DNA of 64,000 bases, from positions 1 through 64,000 of the IMG/VR virus record IMGVR_UViG_3300028829_005183; one strand, written 5' to 3'. How positions within the stretch are numbered: the first letter of the stretch is position 1; every line of letters starts with the position of its first letter. This DNA comes from a virus. Shown one piece after another: positions 15,376 to 24,570 of this stretch. Position numbers and translations under genes: made by a program. The notes beneath the pieces are model-generated. The model did not search any database. It worked only from the letters and a program-made list of their open reading frames with translations, and was not told the DNA's origin.

Positions 15376-17829
15376 ATGCCAAATTGGAAAAAAGTCGTTA
15401 CATCTGGTAGCGACACAGCGTTAAACTCCCTATCGATGTCGGGAGATATCATACCAGACCAGGACAATGTACATACACTTGGTACTGCTGATAATAGATT
15501 TAAATTGAATGGTGGGCTGCCAGTAAACGTAAGTGGCACAGGTACTGCTAATAAACTCACCAGATTTCAGGGTTCAAATACTGTAGAAGATTCAAAGATA
15601 ACTTCGACTGATACACAAACTACCATAGACCATGATAGCGACGGTAATATTATATTTACTGTACAGGGTTCTAATGGTTCCTTAATGAACATAAGTGATG
15701 TAGATAATGGTGGCGCTGGGGTGTTATTCTCAGTTAATGATAATGCGGGGATACCAATGTTTGAGGTATCATCAAGTGGTACATTGGTTGCTCAGAATCT
15801 ATCATCGAGTAACGAATCGTTTATACTAACATACAATTCAGCTTCCGGCCGTATCCATTTTGCATCAAGCTCCACAGTAGGTGGTGGTGATGATTTAGGT
15901 AACCATACAGCCACTACTACCCTAAATATGAGTACTAACAACATAAGTAATGTAACCTCTATTGATGGTACTTTTTCGCAAGACCTCACCATCAACGTAG
16001 GTGGTTCGGATGATTTGTTTGTATCTGCGAACAACATAAACTTGAATGATGAGGTAATATTAACCAATAATGGTGATGTGAATGCAAGTGGTGTTGTATC
16101 AGCGAGTACTGCAGTGAGTTCAAGTGATATATATACAACCAATCTACGCTCGATAGGGTCGCAGGATACTACAAGAATGAACCTAGGTGCTGGTCAGATA
16201 CTTTTTTATGCTGGTGGGGGGGCCTCATCGTTCCAACATATGTCTATGAATCTTGCACAGGGTACTATATTGAATGATGATGGTAACGCTAACTTTGATT
16301 TCAGAGTAGAAGGTGATACCGATACACATTTAATTTTCGCAGATGCAGGTGAAAATAGAGTTGGTATAGGTACTGATAGCCCAGCTTATTTATTTGATGT
16401 AGATGGAGCACTCCGTGCGACTGGAATGTATGTAGATACATCGATATTCCATACTGATGATACTGACACCAAAATTACATTTGGTAATGACCAAATGTTC
16501 ATGTACGTTGGTAATAAATCAACAATAGCATCAACTCCATCGATAGTAACTATAAATGGTGAAGGAAACAATATGGATTTCCGAGTCGAAGGTGAAAATG
16601 ACGGAGATTTGATTTATACGGATGCAGCTAACGACCGAGTTGGTATAAGTACTAGCACCCCATCAACTCTCTTTGATGTGGCAGGCGAATCTTCTCTTAG
16701 TAGTATTTTATTGGGTTCTACAATGAGACATGAAGGTGACCTCGATACCAGAATTGCATTCACTACTAATCAAATAGTTCTAACAACCGACGCGGCCGCT
16801 GATACATCTGTCACCATCAGTAATCTGAGCGTAACGATAAATGATGATGGGGCTGATAAAGATTTCATTGTTAATGGTAATGAAGCCGATTTAATTGTAG
16901 CAAGTGGTTCTCAGAATAGAGTTTACATAAAAGGCAGAAACGAACTATTAGATAAAACACTAAACATACAAGGTGAAGTAACAGCATCAGATGTTTACAT
17001 AGATGATTGGGGTTCGGTATCATCATCGTTAGCAAATGCAGGAGGTACACTACCCGATACTGGTCCTGGAGCTGGAACGTATGGTTCAACTTCCAATAGT
17101 ACTAAAATCGACCAAATCACATTAGATGCGAAAGGAAGAGTAACCGCTGTAACTACGGGAACTACTGGCGATGGTGATATCACAGGTGTAACTGCTGGAA
17201 CTGGACTAACTGGTGGCGGTACATCAGGCACTGTAACTTTAAATTTAGATAACCCTATATCAAAAGTAGGTATTCAGGTCGGTTCTGGAACTTCAGCAGC
17301 ACCATCTATATCATTTTTTGATGGAACAGATTATGGGTGGTATCAAACTTCGCTTAGCAAAGTAAGTGTAGCGACCATAACCTTTGCCTTCAATGGTAAT
17401 AACCAGATGATACACGATGAAGATGGTATTCAAATCACATCTGATTATGCACTTGGGGTTGGTGTAGCACCATCAACAACTAATGGTAGAATTGATGCAT
17501 CTAATGATATCGTAGCATTCTCATCTTCAGATATAAGATGGAAAGAAAATATCAAACCAATTGAAAACGCATTGAATAAAGTATCTCAAATCGGGGGATA
17601 TGAATTTGATTGGAAAGAGTTACCCGATGATAAAAAAGAAACTCAGCATGGAAATGTTGGACATGATGTTGGGGTAATAGCACAAGAGATTGAAAAAGTA
17701 CTGCCAGAGGTTGTAACCACTCGTGATAATGGATTTATGGCTGTACAATATGAAAAGATAGTTCCGTTATTGATAGAATCAATCAAAGAATTGAAAGCAG
17801 AAGTTGAAGAACTAAAACGGAGATTATAA
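15376..17829 (+). CDS. Tail spike/fibre with C-terminal S74 chaperone
   Basis: An 817-residue fibre with the docking N-terminus MPNWKKVVTSGS shared with the gene at 13719. It has a long beta-rich body with repeated DFRVEG and NRVGI elements, typical of host-recognition fibres. It ends in an intramolecular chaperone of the endosialidase type (peptidase S74, last 110 residues). The Ser/Lys dyad motif SSDIRWKENIKPI starts near residue 716. HDVGVIAQEIEKVLPEVV follows, then a coiled coil (IESIKELKAEVEELKRRL). The chaperone trimerises the fibre and is released by self-cleavage before the Ser of SDIR. AAAGGA precedes ATG. The next gene is coupled by TAATG. Confidence 0.9.
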   Translation: MPNWKKVVTSGSDTALNSLSMSGDIIPDQDNVHTLGTADNRFKLNGGLPVNVSGTGTANKLTRFQGSNTVEDSKITSTDTQTTIDHDSDGNIIFTVQGSNGSLMNISDVDNGGAGVLFSVNDNAGIPMFEVSSSGTLVAQNLSSSNESFILTYNSASGRIHFASSSTVGGGDDLGNHTATTTLNMSTNNISNVTSIDGTFSQDLTINVGGSDDLFVSANNINLNDEVILTNNGDVNASGVVSASTAVSSSDIYTTNLRSIGSQDTTRMNLGAGQILFYAGGGASSFQHMSMNLAQGTILNDDGNANFDFRVEGDTDTHLIFADAGENRVGIGTDSPAYLFDVDGALRATGMYVDTSIFHTDDTDTKITFGNDQMFMYVGNKSTIASTPSIVTINGEGNNMDFRVEGENDGDLIYTDAANDRVGISTSTPSTLFDVAGESSLSSILLGSTMRHEGDLDTRIAFTTNQIVLTTDAAADTSVTISNLSVTINDDGADKDFIVNGNEADLIVASGSQNRVYIKGRNELLDKTLNIQGEVTASDVYIDDWGSVSSSLANAGGTLPDTGPGAGTYGSTSNSTKIDQITLDAKGRVTAVTTGTTGDGDITGVTAGTGLTGGGTSGTVTLNLDNPISKVGIQVGSGTSAAPSISFFDGTDYGWYQTSLSKVSVATITFAFNGNNQMIHDEDGIQITSDYALGVGVAPSTTNGRIDASNDIVAFSSSDIRWKENIKPIENALNKVSQIGGYEFDWKELPDDKKETQHGNVGHDVGVIAQEIEKVLPEVVTTRDNGFMAVQYEKIVPLLIESIKELKAEVEELKRRL

Positions 17830-18494
17830 TGGCGGTTGGTACAACAAACATAGGATTAGCAAGTACACTTAGAACCGAAATGGGCCTAACCACGGGTATA
17901 GAAACATCGCTACAAAGTATAAGTAAGGGTACTTATGCAACAATAAACACAAACTCAGCAAACAGACCTGATAGTTCCGCACCATTCGCAATGAGTGAGT
18001 TCCAAAGCTACGACCATACTACTGGTGGTACAACAAAGTTCAATATAAATCACACCAAATACTCAACCGGGGCACAAGCGTGCGCAGTTCCCGCTAATCT
18101 TACAGAATTTGGCGACCACGATGGTACTGGTGCATATCCGGTAGCAGGTGATACAATCAGCATCAACGGTGCTGGGATTGGTACTGGTACTTGGAGATAT
18201 CCAAGTGGATACCTTGTAACATCAAACTCAGTTGTTTCAGTAACAGGAGTTTGTGGTGGTCGTTCCGAACGCAGATACAAGCAAAATATCAAACAAATTG
18301 GCACATCTCCAATGGGAATTCCTATCTATGAATTTGAGTACAAAAACAAATTACATGGTTCTGGTAAATATGTAGGAGCTATGGTTGATGATTTGATGAG
18401 AATTGGGTTTGAAAGTGCGTTGTACACCCTAAATAACGAAATTTGGGTAGATTACGATAAAATTGATGTACCATTCGAAAAAATATACAAATAA
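17829..18494 (+). CDS. Fibre-associated protein with reduced S74-like domain
   Basis: A 221-residue protein. Residues 1-145 form a Thr/Ser/Gly-rich beta domain with MAVGTTNIGLASTLRTEMGL at the start. Residues about 148-221 resemble a short S74 domain: RSERRYKQNIKQIG (S-x-x-R-x-K-x-N-I), IPIYEFEYKN, GKYVGAMVDDL. The end lacks the long coiled coil of the preceding protein. It may be a second self-cleaving fibre, or an S74-derived chaperone acting in trans. TAATG overlaps on both sides couple it to the spike and to the methyltransferase. Confidence 0.7.
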   Translation: MAVGTTNIGLASTLRTEMGLTTGIETSLQSISKGTYATINTNSANRPDSSAPFAMSEFQSYDHTTGGTTKFNINHTKYSTGAQACAVPANLTEFGDHDGTGAYPVAGDTISINGAGIGTGTWRYPSGYLVTSNSVVSVTGVCGGRSERRYKQNIKQIGTSPMGIPIYEFEYKNKLHGSGKYVGAMVDDLMRIGFESALYTLNNEIWVDYDKIDVPFEKIYK

Positions 18495-19132
18495 TGAATC
18501 TCCCCAAAAGTAGATTAGAGGCATACCTACAAAACAATGTTGAATATACAGATACCTCAATGATATCAGATATTGCGGGTGTTTGTTGTCCCGTTATGGA
18601 TGTTGAAGAAGATGGCATAATGAAAGAAACTGCCAGAATGTTATGTTCAAATGGTGGTTCTGTTCTAAATGTTGGATTTGGTATGGGTATCATAGATAGT
18701 TACATAAAAAGCCACAACCCATCTGAGCATATTATGATAGAAGCACACCCAATGGTCGTAGAACATGCCAATTCTTTGGGATTTGAACCAATATTGGGAA
18801 AGTGGGAAGATGTTATTCCAAAATTTATTGAAGAGGGTAAGAAGTTTGATAGTATATACTTTGATACATTCACATTTGATTACCACACCGACCCACAATG
18901 GGGACCATTTACAAAATTAGTACCTCAGTTACTGAATAAGAGTGGTATTTATTCGTTCTTCAATGATATCGCATCGAAGGTTGAAAAAGTAGAAGAAATT
19001 ATAGAACCTTGGGGGTGGGAACGTAATGTAAAATACGTTTCTTACATAGAAAGAGAACAACCAGCGGATAGTGAAGTAATAATCCCAGTCGATCGTGGTG
19101 ATTATGAGTTAGTGTGGTATGTGAGTAACTGA
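18494..19132 (+). CDS. Guanidinoacetate/arginine N-methyltransferase-like protein
   Basis: A 212-residue class I SAM methyltransferase. The SAM loop is VLNVGFGMGIIDSYI (about 58-72). The acidic residue after strand 2 is in HIMIEAHP. Then come GKWEDVIPKF and FDSIYFDTFTFDYHTDPQWG. These follow the GAMT/RMT2 pattern VGFGMG, GxWEDV, FD-x-x-x-[YF]-DT-[YF], which methylates guanidino groups (guanidinoacetate, or protein arginine in yeast RMT2). It is coupled by TAATG to the S74-like protein and is the last gene of the fibre operon. I infer modification of an Arg in a fibre or another virion or host protein, but a small-molecule substrate cannot be excluded. Confidence 0.75.
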   Translation: MNLPKSRLEAYLQNNVEYTDTSMISDIAGVCCPVMDVEEDGIMKETARMLCSNGGSVLNVGFGMGIIDSYIKSHNPSEHIMIEAHPMVVEHANSLGFEPILGKWEDVIPKFIEEGKKFDSIYFDTFTFDYHTDPQWGPFTKLVPQLLNKSGIYSFFNDIASKVEKVEEIIEPWGWERNVKYVSYIEREQPADSEVIIPVDRGDYELVWYVSN

Positions 19133-19148
19133 TTCTTAGTTATCTCCA

Positions 19149-19156
19149 TATTTATA
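19149..19156 (+). promoter_or_regulatory. Putative late promoter TATTTATA
   Basis: Exact octamer 28 nt before the neck gene at 19177, followed by AAGGAG as ribosome site. Confidence 0.6.
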
Positions 19157-19176
19157 TAAAAGATTAAGGAGATTTT

Positions 19177-20340
19177 ATGGCAGTAAATATTCCGATATGG
19201 CCAGGTTCATCATCGTTTTCGGAGGGTAGTACTCCATTTGGACACTACGATACTGATAATGAGTTCACATCATCAGCAGATAAGACTGCCGGTTGGTGCG
19301 CCAAACGTTTGGGGTATCCTATAGTTGATATTGAACTACAAGATATCAATTTTTATGCCTGTTTCGAAGAAGCGGTTACCGAATACTCATCTCAAGTCAA
19401 TCAATTTAACATTAGAGAGAATCTACTTAATATTCGTGGTAACTCCACTGGTTCAAATCTGAGCCAGACTGAGTTGAACGCAAATTTAGGTGGAATTGTA
19501 TCTCTCGCAAAAGATTATGGTACTGAAGCGGGTAGTGGTGGTAGAGTAACATACTACACTGGTTCGTTTGTAATGAAATCAGGACAACAGGTCTATGATT
19601 TGACAGATACGGATTCGGTATCATTTGAAAGTGGTACGCCTGGAGTTGATACCATAGAGATTAAGAAAGTACTACACACAGCTCCACCTGCGATGGTTAG
19701 ATATTTTGACCCATTTGTAGGAACTGGATTGGGTTCGCAGCAAATGATGGATACTTTTGGTTGGGGTAACTACTCACCGGGTGTATCGTTTATGATGCAA
19801 CCACTTTACGATGATTTGTTAAGATTGCAGGCGATTGAGTTCAACGATTTAGTTCGTAAATCTCAATATGGGTTTGATTTAAAGAATGATAAGATACGAA
19901 TCTTCCCAATTCCACAATATGGTGATAGGGGTACAAAAGTTCATTTCCACTACATATTAGACTCGGAGCGTAGAGACCCAGTAGTTTCGAGGTCTGTTGT
20001 ATCTGATTACTCAAATGCGAAGTATGATAGAATGGAGTACAAACACATTAATCATGTTGGTAAACGGTGGGTTGAGAAGTACACATTGGCACTTGCCAAA
20101 GAAATGTTGGGTGCGGTTAGAGCTAAATTTAGTTCAGTTCCAATCCCAAATTCGGAAATAACATTAGATGGGGCAGATTTAAGAAGTGAAGCGGCATCGG
20201 AAAAAGAAATCTTAATTTCAGAATTGAGAGAAAACTTAGAAGCTACTTCTAGAAAAGCATTGTTACAAGCACAGCAAGAAGAATCAGAAGCGATGGAGCA
20301 GACTCTTAACAGAGTCCCTCGTGCAATATATATAGGATAA
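19177..20340 (+). CDS. 13: Neck protein (gp13-like)
   Basis: A 387-residue head-completion/neck protein that joins portal and tail. The segment WCAKRLGYPIVDIELQDINF, then YACFEEAVTEYSSQV, matches the start of T4 gp13 (RRLGAPIINVELT..IYDCI..ALELY). A later segment YDDLLRLQAIEFNDLVRKSQ, then IRIFPIPQYG and KVHFHYILDSERRDP, agrees with the family. It is longer than T4 gp13, with an extra N-terminal arm and a charged, Gln-rich C-terminal helix (LLQAQQEESEAMEQTLNRVP). AAGGAG lies before ATG. The next gene follows after 3 nt. Confidence 0.82.
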   Translation: MAVNIPIWPGSSSFSEGSTPFGHYDTDNEFTSSADKTAGWCAKRLGYPIVDIELQDINFYACFEEAVTEYSSQVNQFNIRENLLNIRGNSTGSNLSQTELNANLGGIVSLAKDYGTEAGSGGRVTYYTGSFVMKSGQQVYDLTDTDSVSFESGTPGVDTIEIKKVLHTAPPAMVRYFDPFVGTGLGSQQMMDTFGWGNYSPGVSFMMQPLYDDLLRLQAIEFNDLVRKSQYGFDLKNDKIRIFPIPQYGDRGTKVHFHYILDSERRDPVVSRSVVSDYSNAKYDRMEYKHINHVGKRWVEKYTLALAKEMLGAVRAKFSSVPIPNSEITLDGADLRSEAASEKEILISELRENLEATSRKALLQAQQEESEAMEQTLNRVPRAIYIG

Positions 20341-20343
20341 GCT

Positions 20344-20871
20344 ATGGCACTATTTGGTGGACAACGAGATGCGGCATTCTTCAGTAAAGTAAATAAAGAG
20401 TTAATTAATGATATAATCGACACTGAAATTTACTACTATAAGATTATATTGCAAGATTCTAAGAGAAATATCTATGGTGAGGGTAAGGATAAGGTATACT
20501 ACAATCCACTTAAAATTCCAACTTTGGTAGATAGAACTAATGCAGAGCAGATTTTTGATGAATTTGGTTCATCGTACACAAGAAACGTTAACTTTTACTT
20601 TTTGAGAGATACATTGGTTGAAAAAAACATATTTCCTGAGGTTGGTGATGTCATTGAGTGGAATGATGAGCAACATATCGTTGATGTAACATTTACAAAT
20701 CAGTTCTTCGCCGGTAAGAATCCTGAAACTTGGGATGGTGGAAACACACAAGGATACAACGTATCGGTAGTTTGTGAAACTCATGTCGCAAAACGTACTC
20801 AGTTGAAGTTAAGAGATGATTTTAGAGTTGGTAACAACAATAGTAACAACGATTTACCAGTAGGAATCTAA
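20344..20871 (+). CDS. 14: Neck protein (gp14-like)
   Basis: A 175-residue protein placed between gp13-like and gp15-like genes. FFSKVNKELINDIIDTEIYY, then YKIILQDSKRNIYGEG, and EVGDVIEWNDEQHIVDV correspond to the T4 gp14 pattern (SQILADVLVAESIQM..GVECYYVPRE..IFGE and GDLIYFP..LFEI). It is shorter than T4 gp14 (256 aa). gp14 forms the second neck ring, through which the tail docks. The three neck genes are tightly packed with 1-3 nt gaps and are presumably made together. Confidence 0.78.
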   Translation: MALFGGQRDAAFFSKVNKELINDIIDTEIYYYKIILQDSKRNIYGEGKDKVYYNPLKIPTLVDRTNAEQIFDEFGSSYTRNVNFYFLRDTLVEKNIFPEVGDVIEWNDEQHIVDVTFTNQFFAGKNPETWDGGNTQGYNVSVVCETHVAKRTQLKLRDDFRVGNNNSNNDLPVGI

Positions 20872-20872
20872 G

Positions 20873-21676
20873 ATGGCACAGCGATATAGACAAAATAGAG
20901 ATGAAAAAATTGATTTGAAGAGAACTCAGAGTTCATTTTCGGATGACCCTAAGTTGAACAAAGCAAGGCAAGTATCTCGTCGTAACGATGATGTTAAGAA
21001 TGTATCGATTGGTATCTATGATATTGATTTGGCATTCAAAGATTTCTTAGAAAAGGATGTAAAACCAACGATTGAAGAAAGTGGTAAGTTTATACCAGTT
21101 CCAGTTGTATATGCATCGCCTGAAAATTGGGCATCTGCTCAAAAGGATGGATTTATGAGAGATGCTAATGGTAAAGTACAAACACCATTAATTTCATTTA
21201 AGAGAAATTCGTTGGATGTGAACACAGAATACTCAAAACTAAAGGTACTTACCGATAGTGATACCTCACAAACGTTTGTTAGGAAGTATACACACGAAAA
21301 TCGGTATGATGCGTTCTCACAACTTATAGGTCAGAAGCCGGTTGATGAAAAATACATTGTAGATAGACCAGATTATGTAAATATCCAATATGATGTGATA
21401 GTGTGGTGTGATTTTATGGAAGATTTAAACAAATTGGTAGAACAAATCATATATTTTCAAGGTGGGGCATTTGGGGATAGATATAAGTTTCAAATCAAAG
21501 GAGAATCTTACTCATTTGAAACTACAAATGGTGTAGGTGAGGAACGATTAGTCAGAAGTAACGTAACATTGACTACAAAAGCGTACATTGTGCCAGAAAA
21601 CAGAGGAAATGTAATAAATACTCAAAAAGCATTTGGTACATCCAAGATTGTTTGGAATTTAAAGTCCAATATTTAA
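20873..21676 (+). CDS. 15: Tail completion / sheath stabiliser (gp15-like)
   Basis: A 267-residue protein. GKFIPVPVVYASPENW corresponds to T4 gp15 DKFIRVPITYASKEHF. NIQYDVIVWCDFMEDLNKLV, then EQIIYFQGGAFGD, corresponds to IYELSIFTRYEDDMFQIVEQILPYF. gp15 caps the tail terminus and locks the sheath after polymerisation. The N-terminal 40 residues are Arg/Lys/Asp-rich (RYRQNRDEKIDLKRTQSS) and likely disordered. The gene begins two bases after the gp14-like stop and ends the neck transcript. Confidence 0.85.
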   Translation: MAQRYRQNRDEKIDLKRTQSSFSDDPKLNKARQVSRRNDDVKNVSIGIYDIDLAFKDFLEKDVKPTIEESGKFIPVPVVYASPENWASAQKDGFMRDANGKVQTPLISFKRNSLDVNTEYSKLKVLTDSDTSQTFVRKYTHENRYDAFSQLIGQKPVDEKYIVDRPDYVNIQYDVIVWCDFMEDLNKLVEQIIYFQGGAFGDRYKFQIKGESYSFETTNGVGEERLVRSNVTLTTKAYIVPENRGNVINTQKAFGTSKIVWNLKSNI

Positions 21677-21696
21677 TCTTTGATAAAAAAATATCA

Positions 21697-21704
21697 TATT
21701 TATA
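21697..21704 (+). promoter_or_regulatory. Putative late promoter TATTTATA
   Basis: Exact octamer 38 nt before the gene at 21735. The palindrome TTAAA..TTTAA (21716-21728) follows in the leader. Confidence 0.5.
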
Positions 21705-21734
21705 TACTGGAACAATTAAATAATTTAAAAAGTT

Positions 21735-22034
21735 ATGGCAGACGTTAAAAATGTAAACGAAACAGAAGTAATCAGTATCGAATCAAAAGATATTGATAGA
21801 ATTAAAAAATTCAGAACAGAATATACTGATATTGTAAGCCGGTTGGGTGAGGTAGAAGCTGAAATGTTAAATGCTGAAATGGTTTTAGAAAACATTAAAG
21901 CAATAAAAAACAATTTATCGGATTCTTTCAGAACGCTAAGGTTAGATGAAAAAAATCTAACAGAGGATTTTCAGAAAAAATATGGTAATGGGGAATTTAA
22001 CATAGAAGATGGTACTTTCATTCCTACCAAATAA
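21735..22034 (+). CDS. Small coiled-coil protein before the sheath gene
   Basis: A 99-residue acidic protein. Residues 15-80 form a probable coiled coil (ESKDIDRIKKFRTEYTDIVS, then VEAEMLNAEMVLENIKAIKN). It ends EDGTFIPTK. No transmembrane segment or known domain is visible. It has its own late-type promoter and lies directly upstream of the sheath. I infer a virion or tail-assembly protein of unknown role. Confidence 0.65.
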   Translation: MADVKNVNETEVISIESKDIDRIKKFRTEYTDIVSRLGEVEAEMLNAEMVLENIKAIKNNLSDSFRTLRLDEKNLTEDFQKKYGNGEFNIEDGTFIPTK

Positions 22035-22060
22035 ATATAATCGTTTTGAGTTTTTTGATG

Positions 22061-22068
22061 TATTTATA
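22061..22068 (+). promoter_or_regulatory. Putative late promoter TATTTATA before the sheath gene
   Basis: Exact octamer 47 nt before the sheath ATG. Confidence 0.6.
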
Positions 22069-22107
22069 GATATACTAAAAACTAAAAGAAATCAATAGGA
22101 GAATCAA

Positions 22108-24468
22108 ATGGCAGAAAGAATAGTAAGTCCTGGCGTATTTACGAGAGAAAAGGACTTGTCATTTCTACCTCAAGGGATTGGTGAGATTGGCGCAGCGTTA
22201 ATCGGTTCAACAGTTAAGGGACCGGCGTTTGTACCAACACAAGTAGAATCTTTTCAAGAGTTTCAACAAGTATTCGGTGGATTGACAGAAGATTCATATC
22301 TACCATATACCGCACAAGCTTATTTGGAAGATGCAGGAACTGCAACAATCGTTAGGGTATTAGGGCAAGATGGATACACTCTTGAAAATCCAGTGGCATT
22401 AACAGTATCATCATCGCATGGTAGTAAAGTAGTAGCAGTACTACATCCAACAAATCAAATCACATCCGATACAGATGTGTTTGATGAAACTTTAATAGTA
22501 GACCACTTAGGGTCATCTGATGTAAGTGCATCACTATTTACACTAACATTATCAGGTTCTGAAGCAGCTGATACTGATTTTTCAGCATCTTTGAATCCAA
22601 CAAATGATAACTACTTCACTAAGCTATTTGGATTCGGACCAAGAGGTGGTGAAGAGGCATACGTTTACTCAAACTTCAAAACATTCCAATCAGCATCATT
22701 TGCAACTGGTGAAATTCCTGTAGTAACATTGGATGTTGCTAAAGATATTGATTACACAAAAGCATATTCTGAGGCAAATACACCTTGGATTACATCACAA
22801 AAAGTTGGTGGAAACACAACAAACTTAATTAAGTTCCATACGCTATCACATGGTACTGCAACTAACTATGAATTCAAAATTGGTATTCAGGATATTAAAG
22901 CAGCAGGTACTGTTGCGGGTTCTGAGTATGGTTCATTCTCAGTAGTTGTGAGAAGAGTAGACCAGGATAAAATAAATGGAACTCCATTTGTTGGGGTTGT
23001 TGATTCTGATATCAGACCTAACTTGATTGAAACATTCCAAAATGTAAATTTGGATCCTGATTCACCAAACTACATTGCTAGAGTAATTGGAGATAAGTAC
23101 ATCACTGTTGATGCTAATGGTAAATTATCAACCAATGGTGACTATCCAAACAATTCAGCAAATGTTAGAGTTGAGGTTTCATCAGTTGTTGCTAACAAAG
23201 GTATTGACCAATCATTAGTTCCATTTGGATTTGCTAAATTACAGAACCCATTCGGAACTGCATTTGCACTACCAAACCCAACATATGTTGTATCACAATC
23301 AATCAATGAATCTTACAATGATAAGGCGTTTTTAGGTTATAATTTTGATTTTGCAACAACAGATAACTTAAATTTCTTATTACCAACACCAGATTCCGCA
23401 ACTGCGACTGTAGGTGATGCATTCTACTTAGGAGATTGTCATGATAACACAGCAAACGCAGCCGTAGCATTGACTGGTACATTAAGTTCTAAAAAGTTCT
23501 TAGTACCCTTCCAAGGTGGTTTTGATGGATTTAAACCATCTAGAACTGTATCGTTGGGTAACGATATTTTAGCAGGAAATTCACAAGGATATGATTTATC
23601 ATCCAATACAGCGACTGGTACTGTAGCATACAGAAAAGCAATAAATGCTGTATCTAATCCTGATGAATTTGATATTAATATGCTAGTTATTCCAGGCGCT
23701 ATCCACAGATTACACTCTTCAGTAACAACATTTGCTAAAGATATGTGTGAGGATAGACAAGATACATTCTTCGTAATGGATTCGGCAGCGTATGGGGATA
23801 GTATTTCAACTACTACTAACACTGTTCAATCATTTGATTCGAACTATGTAGCTACATACTACCCTTGGGTTAAAATATTGAACACAGATAAGAATAAGCC
23901 GGTATGGGTTCCACCATCTGTAGTACTTCCGGGTGTTATAGCATTTAATGACCAGGTTGCCGCTGAATGGTTTGCACCTGCTGGATTAAACAGAGGTGGG
24001 TTAACTTCAGTAATTGAAGCTAAAACCCGTTTGACTAGAACTGAAAGAGATGATTTGTATGAGGGTAGAGTTAATCCAATCGCAACGTTCCCTGGTCAAG
24101 GTGTAACGGTATTTGGACAAAAAACACTACAGGCAAAACCATCGGCATTGGATAGAATCAATGTAAGAAGATTGATGATTGCAGTGAAGAAGTTCATCGC
24201 ATCTTCAACTCGTTACTTGGTGTTCGAAAACAATACAGCAGCTACGAGAAATAGATTCTTATCAATCGTTAATCCTTACTTAGAATCAATCCAACAAAGG
24301 CAAGGTTTGTACGCATTCCGTGTGGTGATGGATGAGACTAACAATACACCGGATGTGATTGATAGAAACATTATGGTTGGTGAGATTTTCCTACAACCAG
24401 CGAAGACTGCAGAATTTATAGTTCTTGACTTTAATGTATTACCAACTGGGGCAGCGTTTCCAGAGTAA
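22108..24468 (+). CDS. 18: Tail sheath protein (gp18-like)
   Basis: A 786-residue contractile sheath subunit. The N-terminus SPGVFTREKDLSFLPQGIGE, followed by AALIGSTVKGPAFVPTQVES and FQEFQQVFGG, is diagnostic. The C-terminal domain contains WFAPAGLNRGGLTSVIEAKT, NPIATFPGQGVTVFGQKTLQ, and the conserved end with RVVMDETNNTPDVIDRNIMV and PAKTAEFIVLDFNVLPTGA. It is longer than T4 gp18 (659 aa); the extra residues lie in the surface-exposed middle (about 80-450). AATAGGAGA precedes ATG. A strong terminator follows. Confidence 0.97.
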   Translation: MAERIVSPGVFTREKDLSFLPQGIGEIGAALIGSTVKGPAFVPTQVESFQEFQQVFGGLTEDSYLPYTAQAYLEDAGTATIVRVLGQDGYTLENPVALTVSSSHGSKVVAVLHPTNQITSDTDVFDETLIVDHLGSSDVSASLFTLTLSGSEAADTDFSASLNPTNDNYFTKLFGFGPRGGEEAYVYSNFKTFQSASFATGEIPVVTLDVAKDIDYTKAYSEANTPWITSQKVGGNTTNLIKFHTLSHGTATNYEFKIGIQDIKAAGTVAGSEYGSFSVVVRRVDQDKINGTPFVGVVDSDIRPNLIETFQNVNLDPDSPNYIARVIGDKYITVDANGKLSTNGDYPNNSANVRVEVSSVVANKGIDQSLVPFGFAKLQNPFGTAFALPNPTYVVSQSINESYNDKAFLGYNFDFATTDNLNFLLPTPDSATATVGDAFYLGDCHDNTANAAVALTGTLSSKKFLVPFQGGFDGFKPSRTVSLGNDILAGNSQGYDLSSNTATGTVAYRKAINAVSNPDEFDINMLVIPGAIHRLHSSVTTFAKDMCEDRQDTFFVMDSAAYGDSISTTTNTVQSFDSNYVATYYPWVKILNTDKNKPVWVPPSVVLPGVIAFNDQVAAEWFAPAGLNRGGLTSVIEAKTRLTRTERDDLYEGRVNPIATFPGQGVTVFGQKTLQAKPSALDRINVRRLMIAVKKFIASSTRYLVFENNTAATRNRFLSIVNPYLESIQQRQGLYAFRVVMDETNNTPDVIDRNIMVGEIFLQPAKTAEFIVLDFNVLPTGAAFPE

Positions 24469-24480
24469 TACGATGAGATA

Positions 24481-24524
24481 ATTTAGTTCCTCCGTTTTTT
24501 TCGGGGGAACTAAATACTTTTTTG
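24481..24524 (+). terminator. Strong terminator after the sheath gene
   Basis: 14-bp stem ATTTAGTTCCTCCG (24481-24494) with CGGGGGAACTAAAT (24502-24515), one G-U pair, T7 loop. The tail is T-rich. Confidence 0.9.
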
Positions 24525-24534
24525 GAAAGAACTA

Positions 24535-24542
24535 TATTTATA
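24535..24542 (+). promoter_or_regulatory. Putative late promoter TATTTATA before the tube gene
   Basis: Exact octamer 36 nt before the tail-tube ATG, just after the sheath terminator. Confidence 0.6.
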
Positions 24543-24570
24543 ATAAAGAAAAAATAACGGAGTAGTATAA

